Shown: positions 10,052 to 20,820 of the stretch, piece after piece
Numbering within the stretch: position 1 is the first letter of the stretch
How the letters are laid out: every line of letters starts with the position of its first letter
Origin: Ascoidea rubescens DSM 1968
Taxonomy: Eukaryota; Ascomycota; Saccharomycetes; Ascoideales; Ascoideaceae
Direction: 5' to 3'
Length of the DNA stretch: 64,000 bases
Assembly: GCF_001661345.1 (NCBI RefSeq)
Contig: NW_017962919.1
Coordinates: forward strand, 1-64,000
Program-made: the position numbers and the translations under genes
The notes under the pieces: model-generated
Seen by the model: only the letters and a program-made list of their open reading frames with translations
The model's database searches: none
Told to the model about the DNA's origin: nothing

Positions 10052-10917
10052 TATCGCTGGAACATATAAAAAGTAGGACAGCAACCAACTAAGACACCTA
10101 GATTAGAATAGCAACACCTGTCTGATAGATATGGTCATAACCAGCCTGGAATAAGCTATGGAAATGTTGAGAGAAGCACTTTTGTTCCAATCTGATCTAT
10201 TATATCTTAGATCAGACCGCAGCTTTTGGGAAACGCTATCCGTTCCGCTGGTTCTGAAAACCGAGTCCAGCGGTGAGGAACCGTGTATCAGCGGCAAAAA
10301 TATGTGCCACTTGCGTCACTTGCGTCATCCTTTCGTTTTGGTGCTTTTGATGCTTTTGCTTCTTCGGCGTACGTTTATTGCCAACTTTCCTACTCATTTG
10401 TAGTGTTTTCTGCTTTGGGGTCTATGAACAGTAGATCCGATTAAAATTGATTCTTATGATCACAAGGATTGGTATGGTACGTTTTTTCAAATCCAGGGTC
10501 GCTCAATTATTAGCATCCTCTTTTCGAAGTCAACATTAGCACTCTTTCTATATTTTGTTGTTATTTGAGAAGAATAATAACAATAATAACAATTCGAATA
10601 TTACATAATTGTTCAAAATAAAACTCTGATTTCTAAAAGTCATAACTTGAATTAAGGCAATTACAGTTTTCACTCAAACAAACCCAGAAATCACCAGGCA
10701 TGTTCACGCATCACTATGCAAGCAGCTTTGAACTTATTAATTTCTCAGCAACTTTTCTCAATTTTTATATCGGGATAAATTGACAGATACATTGATATAC
10801 AAATTTCTGAATAGAACATCGAGATTTTTGATTCTTCTTCAAGTTAGGCTTTCAGTATTTTCTCATTTTTCAGCTCTACAGCATTTAGAGTGAACGTTTT
10901 CAGTTTCCAAACACAGG
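10052..10917. promoter_or_regulatory. Divergent promoter region of CCZ1 and the LRR gene
   Basis: 866 bp between divergent starts. A GC-richer patch at about 10150-10330 breaks the AT-rich background; its open frames on both strands resemble nothing known. No clear TATA box or tRNA was found. Confidence 0.5.
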
Positions 10918-13473
10918 ATGGACGTACAAACTGATATTACTGACATTAACCGTTACAATCACAATATATTCAATGGGTTACCACCTCATATCCTTCGGTG
11001 CATACTTTTCAAGTTACCGATTGACAAAACATTACTATTTGTTTTTTCATCAAATCCACTAGTCAACTTAGCTGCTTATTATCTATTGTTCAAAAAAGTC
11101 GAGATTCGAGAAACAAAACTTGCAAAACCAGTCAAGTCAAAATTGAGAAAGCATGTAATTTTTAATTCAGATGGGCTCTTCTTGTTTGAAAAGATATTGC
11201 GTCTTTTCACCACGCATTTAGTTATCAGAGTTGCTCTTCCGATTGATGATATGAAAAAAAAAAATGGTTCAGATTTAATGTCCTTTACAGCTCTTAAATC
11301 AGTGCTCCTTATCATAGATTATATCGATACACTGTATGAAAATTCTATTTTTTTCACTGATGAGATATCTTTTGAACATTCTGAAATTAGAAATATTATT
11401 TCATATTATAATCTTGATTCAATTTATGATTTTGATGTATGGAAATGTCAAAAAATCCGTAATGAGCGACCTATCTTAAAGGATTTGCCTAATACTTACT
11501 ACAATTGCAAATCGTTCTATTTTACTCGATATCACGACAAGGATGATGATGAAGACAGGCCGAAATCAATAATTACAATATTCAAAGAAATGGATATGAT
11601 AACAAATTGTTGCAGAATAAATCTCTTGGATTTGAAATATTTAAAGATATCTTATTTACAGCTCCGTGGAATTAAAAACTTATCAATATTACGAAGTTTG
11701 GAGACAATTGATTTTTCAAATAATCATATTTCAAACTTTGATAGCTTTTCTGAAGTAACTAGTTTAGTCAACTTAGATTTATCATATAATCGTATTCAAA
11801 GCGTAGAAAATGCTGAGGAATCATATAATTTGAGAACCTTAAATTTAACAGCTAATAGTGTCTATAGTATGGAAGGATTGGACAGAATGTTTAGCTTAGA
11901 ACATTTGAATTTAACGATCAACCAGTTGAAACAAATTACAAGTGTGAACCAACTTTTTTGTTTAAAGCAATTATATTTATCATTTAATTCAATCTCAAAA
12001 ATCGAGAATTTGAATGGGTTGGATAATTTAGAGGATCTAAATTTATCGTTTAATAATATATATCAAATTGAAAATTTAAGTGAGTTGAAGAATTTAAAAA
12101 AACTTTCCTTATCATGTAACAAGATTTCTAAAATTGAAAATTTACATCAATTGACTGTATTAGAGGAATTAGATTTATCATCTAATAAGATTACAGAAAT
12201 AGGAGATTTGGTTGAGTGTTGCAAGTTGAAAATTATAAACTTGAAATATAACAAGATTATAAATATTGAAAGATTTTCTCGAATAAGTAACTTATTAGCT
12301 TTAAATTTATCTAAAAATGAGATTTGTGAAGTTGAAATTAATACTGGATTCAATAAATTGATAAATTTGAGTTTATCAGAAAATCAAATTAAAGATTTTA
12401 AAATTATGAAGTCAAAAGCTTCAAACAGTTTACAAAGTTTAACAAATTTAAACAAATTAAGTTTATCATCAAATCAAATTCAAAATTTTCAAATTTCAAA
12501 GAAATTAAATAACTTGGAATACCTATATTTATCGAAAAACAATCTTAGAAATTTGAGAATTATTGAAAACATAAACTTATTAACGAATTTAAGAGTGTTA
12601 TGTTTAGCATCAAACAAGATCAAAGACATTAATGCATTGGAAATTTTCAGTGGACTATCAAACTTGCAGAGTTTATACTTGAATAGTAATAAAATTAGAA
12701 ATTTAAAGATCTTAAAAGGCTTTCAAAATTTAAAAGACTTGATCACATCATATAATGAGATTTCTAGAGTACAGTTAGGTGGGTTGAATAGACTAGAAAA
12801 TCTAAATTTGTTTTATAATAAAATTGAAAGTTTCCAGGTGCTTTGTGGATTAAAAAAATTAAAAAGCTTAACATTGAATTATAACAAAATGTCCAAGATC
12901 TCAAATCTAAATGGATTGGTCAACATGCAAAGTTTGGACTTGTCAAATAATGAGATTTCTAAAATTGAGAACCTATCCAATTTACAAAATCTAGAGCATT
13001 TGAATCTCTCTTTCAATAAAATTTCCAAGATTGAAAACTTAAGCAATTTAAAGATGTTGATAGACTTGAACTTGTGGAATAACAAAATTGGCAAGATCGA
13101 AAATATAGACCAATTAAGCAGATTATCCACCATCTGCCTAAACCACAACCGAATCAGCAAAATCGAAAACATAGGACAATTAACAGGGCTAGAAAATCTC
13201 TTTTTGGCACACAACACCATTAAAGAATTGGAGCACTTCAAGGGAATATCCCATCTCAAACAGCTCGATGTGTCGTTCAACAAAATCCTGAAGGTCAGTA
13301 GCCTATCAAGCGTCTTCAGCTCCAGGTTTAGCGTGTTCCGAAAACACACAACAACGACCGAACAGCCAGCAAAGTTGGTACGCCTAAATCTCTCAGGCAA
13401 TCCCATCAAAAAAGCTGACAATTTGTGCTCTCTTCCTGAAGGCTGCAAAATAATCGACGACAAAAAGCACTGA
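10918..13473 (+). CDS. Leucine-rich repeat protein (SDS22-type repeats) with F-box-like N-terminus
   Basis: 851 aa. The N-terminus contains a segment resembling an F-box (NGLPPHILRCILFKLP, near residues 19-34), then about 200 residues without recognisable domain. From about residue 261 to 835 run roughly 25 leucine-rich repeats, mostly 22 residues long, of the SDS22 type (LxxLxLSxNKISKIENLxxL). Units 11, 13 and 14 are longer, with short inserts. Such proteins are binding scaffolds; an F-box would link the LRR to SCF ubiquitin ligase, but that part is weak. No orthologue is named because repeat similarity dominates. The 5' and central repeats use extremely AT-rich codons, while the last five or six use GC-richer ones. 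A CTG at 13288 sits at a repeat position usually occupied by Ser. Confidence 0.85.
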   Translation: MDVQTDITDINRYNHNIFNGLPPHILRCILFKLPIDKTLLFVFSSNPLVNLAAYYLLFKKVEIRETKLAKPVKSKLRKHVIFNSDGLFLFEKILRLFTTHLVIRVALPIDDMKKKNGSDLMSFTALKSVLLIIDYIDTLYENSIFFTDEISFEHSEIRNIISYYNLDSIYDFDVWKCQKIRNERPILKDLPNTYYNCKSFYFTRYHDKDDDEDRPKSIITIFKEMDMITNCCRINLLDLKYLKISYLQLRGIKNLSILRSLETIDFSNNHISNFDSFSEVTSLVNLDLSYNRIQSVENAEESYNLRTLNLTANSVYSMEGLDRMFSLEHLNLTINQLKQITSVNQLFCLKQLYLSFNSISKIENLNGLDNLEDLNLSFNNIYQIENLSELKNLKKLSLSCNKISKIENLHQLTVLEELDLSSNKITEIGDLVECCKLKIINLKYNKIINIERFSRISNLLALNLSKNEICEVEINTGFNKLINLSLSENQIKDFKIMKSKASNSLQSLTNLNKLSLSSNQIQNFQISKKLNNLEYLYLSKNNLRNLRIIENINLLTNLRVLCLASNKIKDINALEIFSGLSNLQSLYLNSNKIRNLKILKGFQNLKDLITSYNEISRVQLGGLNRLENLNLFYNKIESFQVLCGLKKLKSLTLNYNKMSKISNLNGLVNMQSLDLSNNEISKIENLSNLQNLEHLNLSFNKISKIENLSNLKMLIDLNLWNNKIGKIENIDQLSRLSTICLNHNRISKIENIGQLTGLENLFLAHNTIKELEHFKGISHLKQLDVSFNKILKVSSLSSVFSSRFSVFRKHTTTTEQPAKLVRLNLSGNPIKKADNLCSLPEGCKIIDDKKH

Positions 13474-13644
13474 AAGCACTGAAAGCACTGCTGGATCAAA
13501 AGCTTTGATTCAAAACTCCTGCACAACCCCGGCTTTCCACCAATCGGCGGCCGCAGCTGTTTTTTTCTCGTAGAGCGATAAGGAAAGAAGCAGATAAGTG
13601 TTTGAGGAGGAGCTCTGTAAAAGAATTGCTTCACTTTAGGAGAA

Positions 13645-14526
13645 ATGACAAAACCAAAGCATATTTTGGCCCACGACGACTGCTACTTTTTTGTGGGAAT
13701 AACTGGGCCGTCCAGCTCAGGCAAATCAACAGTCTCGAAGGTCCTCCAATATCTTTTCAATCAGCTTTCGCAGCATAAAGATGGTCATACAAATGGAACA
13801 AATAATATGCATTCTAGCTCGATCAGCTCTGTAATAATATATGAAGATGATTTCTACAAGTCTGATGCTGAAATGCCATTCAACGTCGAGCAACACCAGT
13901 TGGATTACGACTGCCCTGATTCGTTGCATATGGATAGATTCATCAATGAGCTAAGGTTCATAAAGAAACATAACAAACTATCTGATCAGCTACTTGAACT
14001 CGGATTGGATTCTGATCAGGATCACAGTTTTGATCCCAAGCTAATACCTCAAAATGAATTGGATCAATTGAGCTTGAAGCTTTCAAATTTTTGGCTTGAT
14101 TTCGTGAATTCAAAAAGCAATGTCAGCTCTAAAACGAAAATCAGCTTGAAAATTGTAATAATTGATGGCTTTTTACTTTTTCATGACGACGCTATCTTGG
14201 ATTTGCTTGATTTAAAGCTATTTTTCAGATTGCCTTATGATCAACTCAAATCAAGAAGATTAAACAGGAATGGTTACATTACTTCTGATGGTCTTTGGAT
14301 TGATCCGCCAAACTATTTTGACGATCTTGTTTGGCCATCATATATCAAGTACCATAAGCACTTGTTTGAAAACGATGATATGGAAAGAGGCGAGTTGAGT
14401 GTCAATTACAAAGATTCCATCCAGTTGTTGGATCTTAACAGCCATCAAAGCTTATATGGAATCATGAGCAACTGCTTAAATCTTATTTTCAATTCCTTAA
14501 ATACATATATTCCCGAAGTACATTAA
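13645..14526 (+). CDS. NRK1: Nicotinamide riboside kinase
   Basis: 293 aa. Walker A GPSSSGKST is at residues 21-29 after a VGIT strand, and EDDFYK is at 67-72, the substrate-site Asp/Phe/Tyr region of Nrk kinases. The block DCPDSLHMDRF follows. After an insert of about 60 residues comes IVIIDGFLLFHD, the Walker-B-like strand, then KLFFRLPYDQLKSRRLNRNGY and WIDPPNYFDDLVWPSYIKYH, typical of the C-terminal lid and base-binding region. Nrk1 phosphorylates nicotinamide riboside to NMN with ATP, feeding NAD salvage in the cytosol. It is longer than S. cerevisiae Nrk1 (240 aa), mainly through inserts at 43-60 and 105-150. It lies 171 bp after the LRR gene and converges on VPS33. Confidence 0.92.
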   Translation: MTKPKHILAHDDCYFFVGITGPSSSGKSTVSKVLQYLFNQLSQHKDGHTNGTNNMHSSSISSVIIYEDDFYKSDAEMPFNVEQHQLDYDCPDSLHMDRFINELRFIKKHNKLSDQLLELGLDSDQDHSFDPKLIPQNELDQLSLKLSNFWLDFVNSKSNVSSKTKISLKIVIIDGFLLFHDDAILDLLDLKLFFRLPYDQLKSRRLNRNGYITSDGLWIDPPNYFDDLVWPSYIKYHKHLFENDDMERGELSVNYKDSIQLLDLNSHQSLYGIMSNCLNLIFNSLNTYIPEVH

Positions 14527-14690
14527 CAGAAAAGACAAAATAAAAATTAAAAAACACAATTCGAAATCATGAATAACTTTTATTAAAAATGTAGGAACGA
14601 AAAGAAAGTCTAAAATTGAATTAAAATAAAACAAAAAAAAAAAATAAACAAAATAAATTGAAGTCAAAACTAAGCACTGAAAATGTTTAA

Positions 14691-17165
14691 TCATATCTCT
14701 TTGGGTATGCAAGCTTCAATCAAGCTATTACCATTGATCATTGTATCCGTCAAAATAATAAATTTTTTCAAAATTCCTTTATCGTTCAATTTCTTTTCAA
14801 TATACCTCAATGTAGCCAACTCGCCATATGTGATGCCACCAATCATTACAATAAAACTAAAACTTTGAAAGTTTTTCAAAACTTTCTTGGTTTTAACATT
14901 ATTTAAATCCTTTAACACCAATGATGTATTGTTATTATTGTATTTCAACTCATTCTCCTCAATTGATGTACCAATCAAAAATCTAGAAATATCCTCAAGT
15001 CCCTTCCATGATGATATTTGAGAGATATACCTTGATGAAGAAGTTGTTAGATAACTTGACAACGACGAATCAAAAAAAGATCTATCATATGCTGATTGAA
15101 TTAGTCTTGTTGTAATTGGTACGTAATTGATAAATGCAAATGAAGCATCGTTAGGTGTTTCAATCAAGTCATTGTTGCTATTATTATCTTTACTATTTGG
15201 ATCATTAGATGGTTGAGTATTATCCGTAATATCATTAGCGGTTGGAACCAAATTAAGGTAGTTTCTTAAATTATTGAAATCTTTAATAAAACACGTTTGA
15301 TCATTTGTATTAATGTCTAATTCATCAATTAAATCATTATTTAATAATTGGGAATTGTTAATAGATAATTGCAAGTTTGGTAGCAAGGAAATGGATTCTT
15401 GTATATAGAATAATTTTAATTTTGACAAATTTTGTAACGTTATTATGTGTTTGTAGCCATAATTTAGAATAATTTCCTTTTTCAAATTCAAGTAATTTTT
15501 TTCATTAATACCATTTTTGACTAAAGATAATAAACAACATAATCTTAATGTTTCATAAACAGTCAAGCCTTGGTACATCAACTGAATGATTAAATCGCAG
15601 GATTTTTTGATATCATAGTAAGAGGTTAGAAACGAATTTTGTAGATCTAGGATTTTTGAAAAGATTGCATTTTCTTCATCATCCATATTTTCAAACTGGA
15701 GTGAGACTTGGTCGGCTGGTTCATTATTGGCAGTATTGGCGTTATTATCGATAGTAGGATTACTATTAATATAATTGTTATTGTTGATGGAGTCATTTTT
15801 GACTTTTAATAGTATATTTTCAGCTAATAAAGTGTGATTTTTCAAAAATTTTTGTTTCTTTTGCAAGAAGGATAATTTTCCAACAAATTCTCGAATTTCA
15901 GAGACGTTCTTAGCGCTGTGTCTTGAATCAAATTCTGCTTGTAAATTTTTAGCAAATTTATTTAATATTGGACCAACTGAAGCAAAATTCAAATCTTTAA
16001 TTTTTTTAAAAATAACATCATCATCAAGGTTCAAGTATATTTTATTTTTATCTGGTTTGTCATTTATGTTGGGGTTATTACCTGAGCCTTGATTATTGTT
16101 TATATTATCATTCTCACCATTATTATTATTGCCATTATCATTACTAGTAGTGGCGTTATTAGTATTGATATCAAGGGAAATGTTTGATGGTAGGTTAATG
16201 ATATTGGAATTGATGGTGAATACTTCATCCAATAAGCCTTGGTAAGTCAATTGAGAAAGCAAAGGGGTGACAAAGTCAATAGATCTGTCTAGAATAATCA
16301 AATCAGATTGGTTGTTGAATAGGTTGTAAAAATGGTTTAAATCATTGACTGAGTTCAAGTTCAACTGATTATTAATGTTGTTGAGGAAGACTTTTGAGTT
16401 GTTGAAAATTTCCTCGTTTTTTCTATCAGCTGGAGATAGGTTACTTAGATAATTGATTTTTAGAATTTTGAAAATCTTGTAAAAGAAAAACGATTTGAAA
16501 CCCTTGATTAGTACATTATTGAAATTTAGTATCACTGGGTACGTTACGATGAGATTGAGTAAGGCCTTTGCAAGTTTGAAAATTGAGTCGTTGATGTTGT
16601 TGAGATACAAGTCGTTTATGAGTTTTGTGCTGGCGCTATCGGCTAAACTGTTATTTGCAGTGGTGGACAAGTTGAGAGTCAATAAATCAGAATTGTTCAA
16701 AATCGAAAGAGATAAATCAAGGGGATACAATTGGATTTCACCTTTGATGCCGGACTGCTCCAATTGGTACTCAAAACTCTGGGAGATTTTATCAGAGACA
16801 ATGCCAAAGTACTTAAAGTTGGTTTGGGTGTTGGAAGAGATGGCGATCAACTCTTTGATTCTGAGGGAGATCAAGTTGGCATTGTGAGAAGAGTTGTCGC
16901 ACAAAAAAATGAAGCTGTTGAGGTCGTTCAAAAACAAGGAGTTCTGGATGGAGTCGTTTAACCAGAGCACAGTGACGATGCCGGCCTTTTCCTTCAAGAC
17001 GTTGAAGGGGGTTAAGAGATTGATGACGCTGGAAAAGGAGTTCTGAAGCACCAAGACGTGTTTAGAGCCACCGAGTGAGTTGATGGAGCAAAGTAAGTTG
17101 TCAAGGATGTCTGCCTTTAACTTCCTGAGGTCGAACTTTGTGTTAGCCTGGGAGTACGCCGCCAT
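14691..17165 (-). CDS. VPS33: Sec1/Munc18-family protein VPS33 (HOPS/CORVET subunit)
   Basis: 824 aa from the ATG at 17165-17163; the frame extends five codons upstream only to GTG. SM-family hallmarks include SKHVLVLQNSFSSVINLLTP near the start, DLIILDRSIDFVTPLLSQLT near residue 290 followed by YQGLLDEVF, and a C-terminal FIVMIGGITYGELATLRYIE block close to the end. Vps33 chaperones SNARE assembly within HOPS and CORVET during vacuolar and endosomal fusion. It is larger than S. cerevisiae Vps33 (691 aa) because of Asn-rich inserts near residues 335-365, 460-480 and 650-670. Its first codons lie in a GC-rich patch shared with the SPT16 promoter. Confidence 0.9.
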   Translation of the reverse strand: MAAYSQANTKFDLRKLKADILDNLLCSINSLGGSKHVLVLQNSFSSVINLLTPFNVLKEKAGIVTVLWLNDSIQNSLFLNDLNSFIFLCDNSSHNANLISLRIKELIAISSNTQTNFKYFGIVSDKISQSFEYQLEQSGIKGEIQLYPLDLSLSILNNSDLLTLNLSTTANNSLADSASTKLINDLYLNNINDSIFKLAKALLNLIVTYPVILNFNNVLIKGFKSFFFYKIFKILKINYLSNLSPADRKNEEIFNNSKVFLNNINNQLNLNSVNDLNHFYNLFNNQSDLIILDRSIDFVTPLLSQLTYQGLLDEVFTINSNIINLPSNISLDINTNNATTSNDNGNNNNGENDNINNNQGSGNNPNINDKPDKNKIYLNLDDDVIFKKIKDLNFASVGPILNKFAKNLQAEFDSRHSAKNVSEIREFVGKLSFLQKKQKFLKNHTLLAENILLKVKNDSINNNNYINSNPTIDNNANTANNEPADQVSLQFENMDDEENAIFSKILDLQNSFLTSYYDIKKSCDLIIQLMYQGLTVYETLRLCCLLSLVKNGINEKNYLNLKKEIILNYGYKHIITLQNLSKLKLFYIQESISLLPNLQLSINNSQLLNNDLIDELDINTNDQTCFIKDFNNLRNYLNLVPTANDITDNTQPSNDPNSKDNNSNNDLIETPNDASFAFINYVPITTRLIQSAYDRSFFDSSLSSYLTTSSSRYISQISSWKGLEDISRFLIGTSIEENELKYNNNNTSLVLKDLNNVKTKKVLKNFQSFSFIVMIGGITYGELATLRYIEKKLNDKGILKKFIILTDTMINGNSLIEACIPKEI

Positions 17166-17517
17166 TGTCTGGGTTGCCACTGCTTCTCTCCTTCTGCCAC
17201 TCCTCTCCTCAACGTCTTCTGATTATATCTGCCGCCCAATCGGGAAACCGCCCAATCGGGCAGTCCCCCTCCGTGCCTACTTTGCGCACTCTCGCGCACT
17301 CTCGCGCACCCGGGCTCGCAACGTCGGCTTTGAATGTGTTGCACATGAGCGAACTTTTCAGCTGATGCGTTTCCCGTTGCTTGCGGTGTTTTTGGCGTTT
17401 GTCGACGATAATTTTCTGTTTTGCTTCGTTCGCATCGTCTTTTTGGTCCCCTTTGCCTCTTCTGTCTTCTCTACTGTCGACTCTGGAGCTGTGTTTGGTC
17501 TGTTTGTGCTACTGGAA
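17166..17517. promoter_or_regulatory. Bidirectional promoter VPS33/SPT16
   Basis: 352 bp between divergent ATGs, GC-rich and pyrimidine-rich on the plus strand. It contains two copies of CCCAATCGGG (17236-17261 area) and CTCGCGCA repeats (about 17289-17310). No TATA box is obvious. The plus strand stays open across it in frame with SPT16, which is probably chance. Confidence 0.5.
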
Positions 17518-20500
17518 ATGAGTGATCAGGACATATATATCGATCCCAAGTTGTTCAAAACTAGGCTTGCGATCTTGCAGAAAAACCTATCCAACAACAC
17601 TTTCAAAGATGTCAACAATTTGCTTTTCATTGTTGGCGTTTCTGATTCGGACTACAATCCATATCAGAAGTCGCTTATTTTGCAGAACTACTTGCTAGGC
17701 TACGAGTTTCCCTCCACCTTGATATTCATCACAAAGGACTTGCTAATCTTTGTCACATCGCTCTCGAAGGGCAAGTACTTGAAACACTTGACCAATGACA
17801 AAGATATTTTGCTTTGGACAAGAAGCAAAAACGCTGCTCAAAATCTAAAAATCTTCAATGATTTAATTGACAAGATTGTTCAATTGAACCCTGACTCTAA
17901 ATCAATTAATATTGGGGTCCCAATAAAGGACAAGGTTCAGGGAAAGTTCATCAATGAATGGAATCAGGTTTTCGATAAGAGAAACTCAGAATCTCCCGAT
18001 ACTTTATCCTTTAATAAAATTGACATTTCTCTAGGCTTATCCATTTCAATTCAATTAAACGATCCAATTGAATTGGGTTTCCTCAAAATCGCCTCAAAAT
18101 CGTCTAATATCATGATTAAATATTTCACCGACCAAATGATTAAAATCGTTGACGACGAGTTAAAGATATCCCACGAAAAATTCTCTGAAAATATTGAAGC
18201 CAAAATTGATGACAATAAATTCCTACTCCTACAAAAAAAGAAATACTTTGATCCTTTAAAACTAAACGTTGACTTAAATAGTCTTGACTGGTGCTACACT
18301 CCAATCATTCAATCCGGTGGTACTTATGATTTAAAACCCAGTGCTGCCTCAAACTCAAACTTGTTAAGTTATGAGGGCATAATCATTGCTTCCTTAGGTA
18401 TCAGATATCGTTCATACTGCGCTAACGTTGCTAGAACCTTTTTAATCGATCCAACCAAGGAAATGGAATCAAATTACCAATTTCTACTAAACGTTCAAAA
18501 ATTCAAACTTTCTTTACTAAAGGTTGGCAAAAAGGCTTCTGAGGTTTATAACGAAACTCTTGAATACATCAAGAAGGAAAGACCCGATTTAACCAACAAC
18601 TTTCTTAAAAATTGCGGTTGGCTAACTGGTTTGGATTTCAAGGATTCCACATTTTTGTTAAACTCAAGAAATGAACGATCTATACAAAACTCCTTGGTCT
18701 TCAATTTAGTCACTGGTTTTCATAACATTAAAAACCCGAATTCAAAATCAAACAATGATAAAGTTTATTCGTTATTACTAATTGACACTGTTCAAATCAA
18801 CGACAACAACCCAGTTATATTAACAGATTATTCAAAGAATAAAGATGTTGTCTCATTTTACTTTAACGATGAAGAGGAAGATGACAACGACGCCAATGTC
18901 AATACCAAAATTAAAAATGAAAATGAAAATGAAAATGACACCAACAATAATAACTCAACTTCATCAAAGACTACAAAAGTCAATTCATCCGCTTCAACGA
19001 ATGGCAAAAATAACGTCAAATTGAAAAAGGAAAACGATTCAAAATCTCTACCTCCATCAAAAACTGCTGCCACAAAGTCCTCAAAATCTTCAAAGTCCTC
19101 AAGAGAACAACCTAAAGCATCAAGGTCAACCAGAAATGGCGACTCCAGAGCTGATAAGTCAAGAAGAAGCTCAAATATCTTAAATACAAAGCTCAGGCGT
19201 GAAAATAAAAACCAAGTTGAAGATTTGGAGAAAATTAAAAGAGAAACACAAAAAAAATTACACCAAAAGAGATTAAAAGAAGGGCTTGCACGATTTTCTG
19301 CAAGTGATACTCAAAACCAAGATGAGAAAAAACCAGTCTTTAAAAGATATGAATCCTATGTTAGAGAATCTCAAATCCCAACCAATGTTAGAGATTTAAG
19401 AATTCATATTGATTCAAAATCACAAACTTTTATTTTACCAATTTGTGGAAGGCCTGTTCCATTTCATATCAATGCCTATAAAAACAGTTCATTAAATGAG
19501 GAAGGAGAATATACTTATTTTAGATTGAATTTTAATACCCCAGGTGGTATTACAAGTAAAAAAGACAATGAATTACCCTATGAAGAAGGTTCGGATAATA
19601 ACTTTGTTAGAAGTTTAACCCTACGTTCAAAGGACCATCAAAGAATGGCAAAGGTTCACAAACAAATTTCAGATTTAAAAAAAAGCGCTGTGAAAAGAGA
19701 ACAGGAAAGAAAAGCGATGGCTGATGTCGTTGAACAAGCCAACTTAATTGAACTAAATAAATCAAAGGTCAGAACTTTATATTCTCTATTTGTCAGACCC
19801 TCTCCTGATTCCAAAAGAATTGCAGGTAATTTGCAAATTCATCAAAATGGTTTAAGATATTTTTCGCCCTTAAGACCCTCGCAAAGAATTGATATTTTAT
19901 TTTCAAATATTAAACACTTATTTTTTCAACCATGTCAAGATGAATTGGTTGTTTTAATTCATTGTCATTTAAAGACCCCAATAATGGTTGGCAAGAAAAA
20001 GGCATTAGATATCCAATTTTTCAGAGAAGCCTCGGATATCTCATATGATGAAACCGGTGGTCGCAAAAGAAGATATAGATATGGTGATGAAGATGAGTTG
20101 GAACAAGAACAAGAAGAAAGAAGAAGAAGAGCTATATTAGATAAAGAATTTAAAACATTTGCAGAAACAATTGCTGAAGCCACTAATGGATTAGTTGATT
20201 TAGACATTCCATTCAAAGAGTTGGGATTCAATGGTGTTCCATCAAGAGCATCGGTGTTTTGTATGCCAACGAGAGATTGTCTTGTTCAACTATTGGACCC
20301 ACCATTTCTAGTTATAACTTTGGAGGAAATTGAAATGGCGTATTTTGAAAGAGTGCAATTTGGAATCAAGAATTTTGATTTGGTTTTTGTGTTTAAAGAT
20401 TTTGCTAAACCAGTTGTCCACATAAATACCATACCAATCGATGTGTTGGAGGATTTGAAGACGTGGTTGACCGATGTTGATATTCCATACTCTGAAGGTA

Positions 20501-20820
20501 GAGTCAATCTTAATTGGGGGCCTATTATGAAGACTATCTCATCGGATCCATACCAGTTCTTTAAAGATGGTGGATGGGAATTTTTAACTGGAACCGATGA
20601 AGACGAAGAGTCGGGCGAGTCAGAACAAGAGTCTGAGTTCCAAGCAAGTGATTCGGACCCTGAAGACGAAACTGACAGCTACAGCGAAAGCGAAGAAGAC
20701 GATTACACTGGAAGTTCCAGCGAGGAAGCCAGTTCAAGTGAAGAAGAAGAAGGTGAAGACTGGGACGAGTTGGACAGGAAAGCTGCTAAAGCAGATAGCA
20801 GGAGGGGGGAGAGGTTCTAG
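17518..20820 (+). CDS. SPT16: FACT complex subunit SPT16
   Basis: 1100 aa from the ATG at 17518 (MSDQDIYIDPKLFKTRL), aligned with the known start of yeast Spt16; the in-frame extension upstream is rejected. Order: N-terminal aminopeptidase-like domain (about 1-440; NPYQKSLILQNYLLGYEFP, then WCYTPIIQSGGTYDL), a Lys/Ser/Asn-rich linker (about 455-545), dimerisation/middle domain (FKRYESYVRESQIPTNVRDL, LPICGRPVPFHINAYKN, FVRSLTLRSKD), tandem PH-like region (RIDILFSNIKHLFFQP, YGDEDELEQEQEERRRRA, GVPSRASVFCMPTRDCLVQL) and an acidic Asp/Glu/Ser C-terminal tail (about 1020-1090) that binds histones. With Pob3 it reorganises nucleosomes in transcription and replication. The length is close to S. cerevisiae (1035 aa); the linker accounts for the excess. 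Confidence 0.98.
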   Translation: MSDQDIYIDPKLFKTRLAILQKNLSNNTFKDVNNLLFIVGVSDSDYNPYQKSLILQNYLLGYEFPSTLIFITKDLLIFVTSLSKGKYLKHLTNDKDILLWTRSKNAAQNLKIFNDLIDKIVQLNPDSKSINIGVPIKDKVQGKFINEWNQVFDKRNSESPDTLSFNKIDISLGLSISIQLNDPIELGFLKIASKSSNIMIKYFTDQMIKIVDDELKISHEKFSENIEAKIDDNKFLLLQKKKYFDPLKLNVDLNSLDWCYTPIIQSGGTYDLKPSAASNSNLLSYEGIIIASLGIRYRSYCANVARTFLIDPTKEMESNYQFLLNVQKFKLSLLKVGKKASEVYNETLEYIKKERPDLTNNFLKNCGWLTGLDFKDSTFLLNSRNERSIQNSLVFNLVTGFHNIKNPNSKSNNDKVYSLLLIDTVQINDNNPVILTDYSKNKDVVSFYFNDEEEDDNDANVNTKIKNENENENDTNNNNSTSSKTTKVNSSASTNGKNNVKLKKENDSKSLPPSKTAATKSSKSSKSSREQPKASRSTRNGDSRADKSRRSSNILNTKLRRENKNQVEDLEKIKRETQKKLHQKRLKEGLARFSASDTQNQDEKKPVFKRYESYVRESQIPTNVRDLRIHIDSKSQTFILPICGRPVPFHINAYKNSSLNEEGEYTYFRLNFNTPGGITSKKDNELPYEEGSDNNFVRSLTLRSKDHQRMAKVHKQISDLKKSAVKREQERKAMADVVEQANLIELNKSKVRTLYSLFVRPSPDSKRIAGNLQIHQNGLRYFSPLRPSQRIDILFSNIKHLFFQPCQDELVVLIHCHLKTPIMVGKKKALDIQFFREASDISYDETGGRKRRYRYGDEDELEQEQEERRRRAILDKEFKTFAETIAEATNGLVDLDIPFKELGFNGVPSRASVFCMPTRDCLVQLLDPPFLVITLEEIEMAYFERVQFGIKNFDLVFVFKDFAKPVVHINTIPIDVLEDLKTWLTDVDIPYSEGRVNLNWGPIMKTISSDPYQFFKDGGWEFLTGTDEDEESGESEQESEFQASDSDPEDETDSYSESEEDDYTGSSSEEASSSEEEEGEDWDELDRKAAKADSRRGERF

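Noticed and set aside
17080-17517. 146-codon in-frame extension of SPT16 upstream of its ATG
   Set aside because: Overlaps the VPS33 start in antisense, is GC-rich promoter DNA, and the known Spt16 start aligns with the ATG at 17518.
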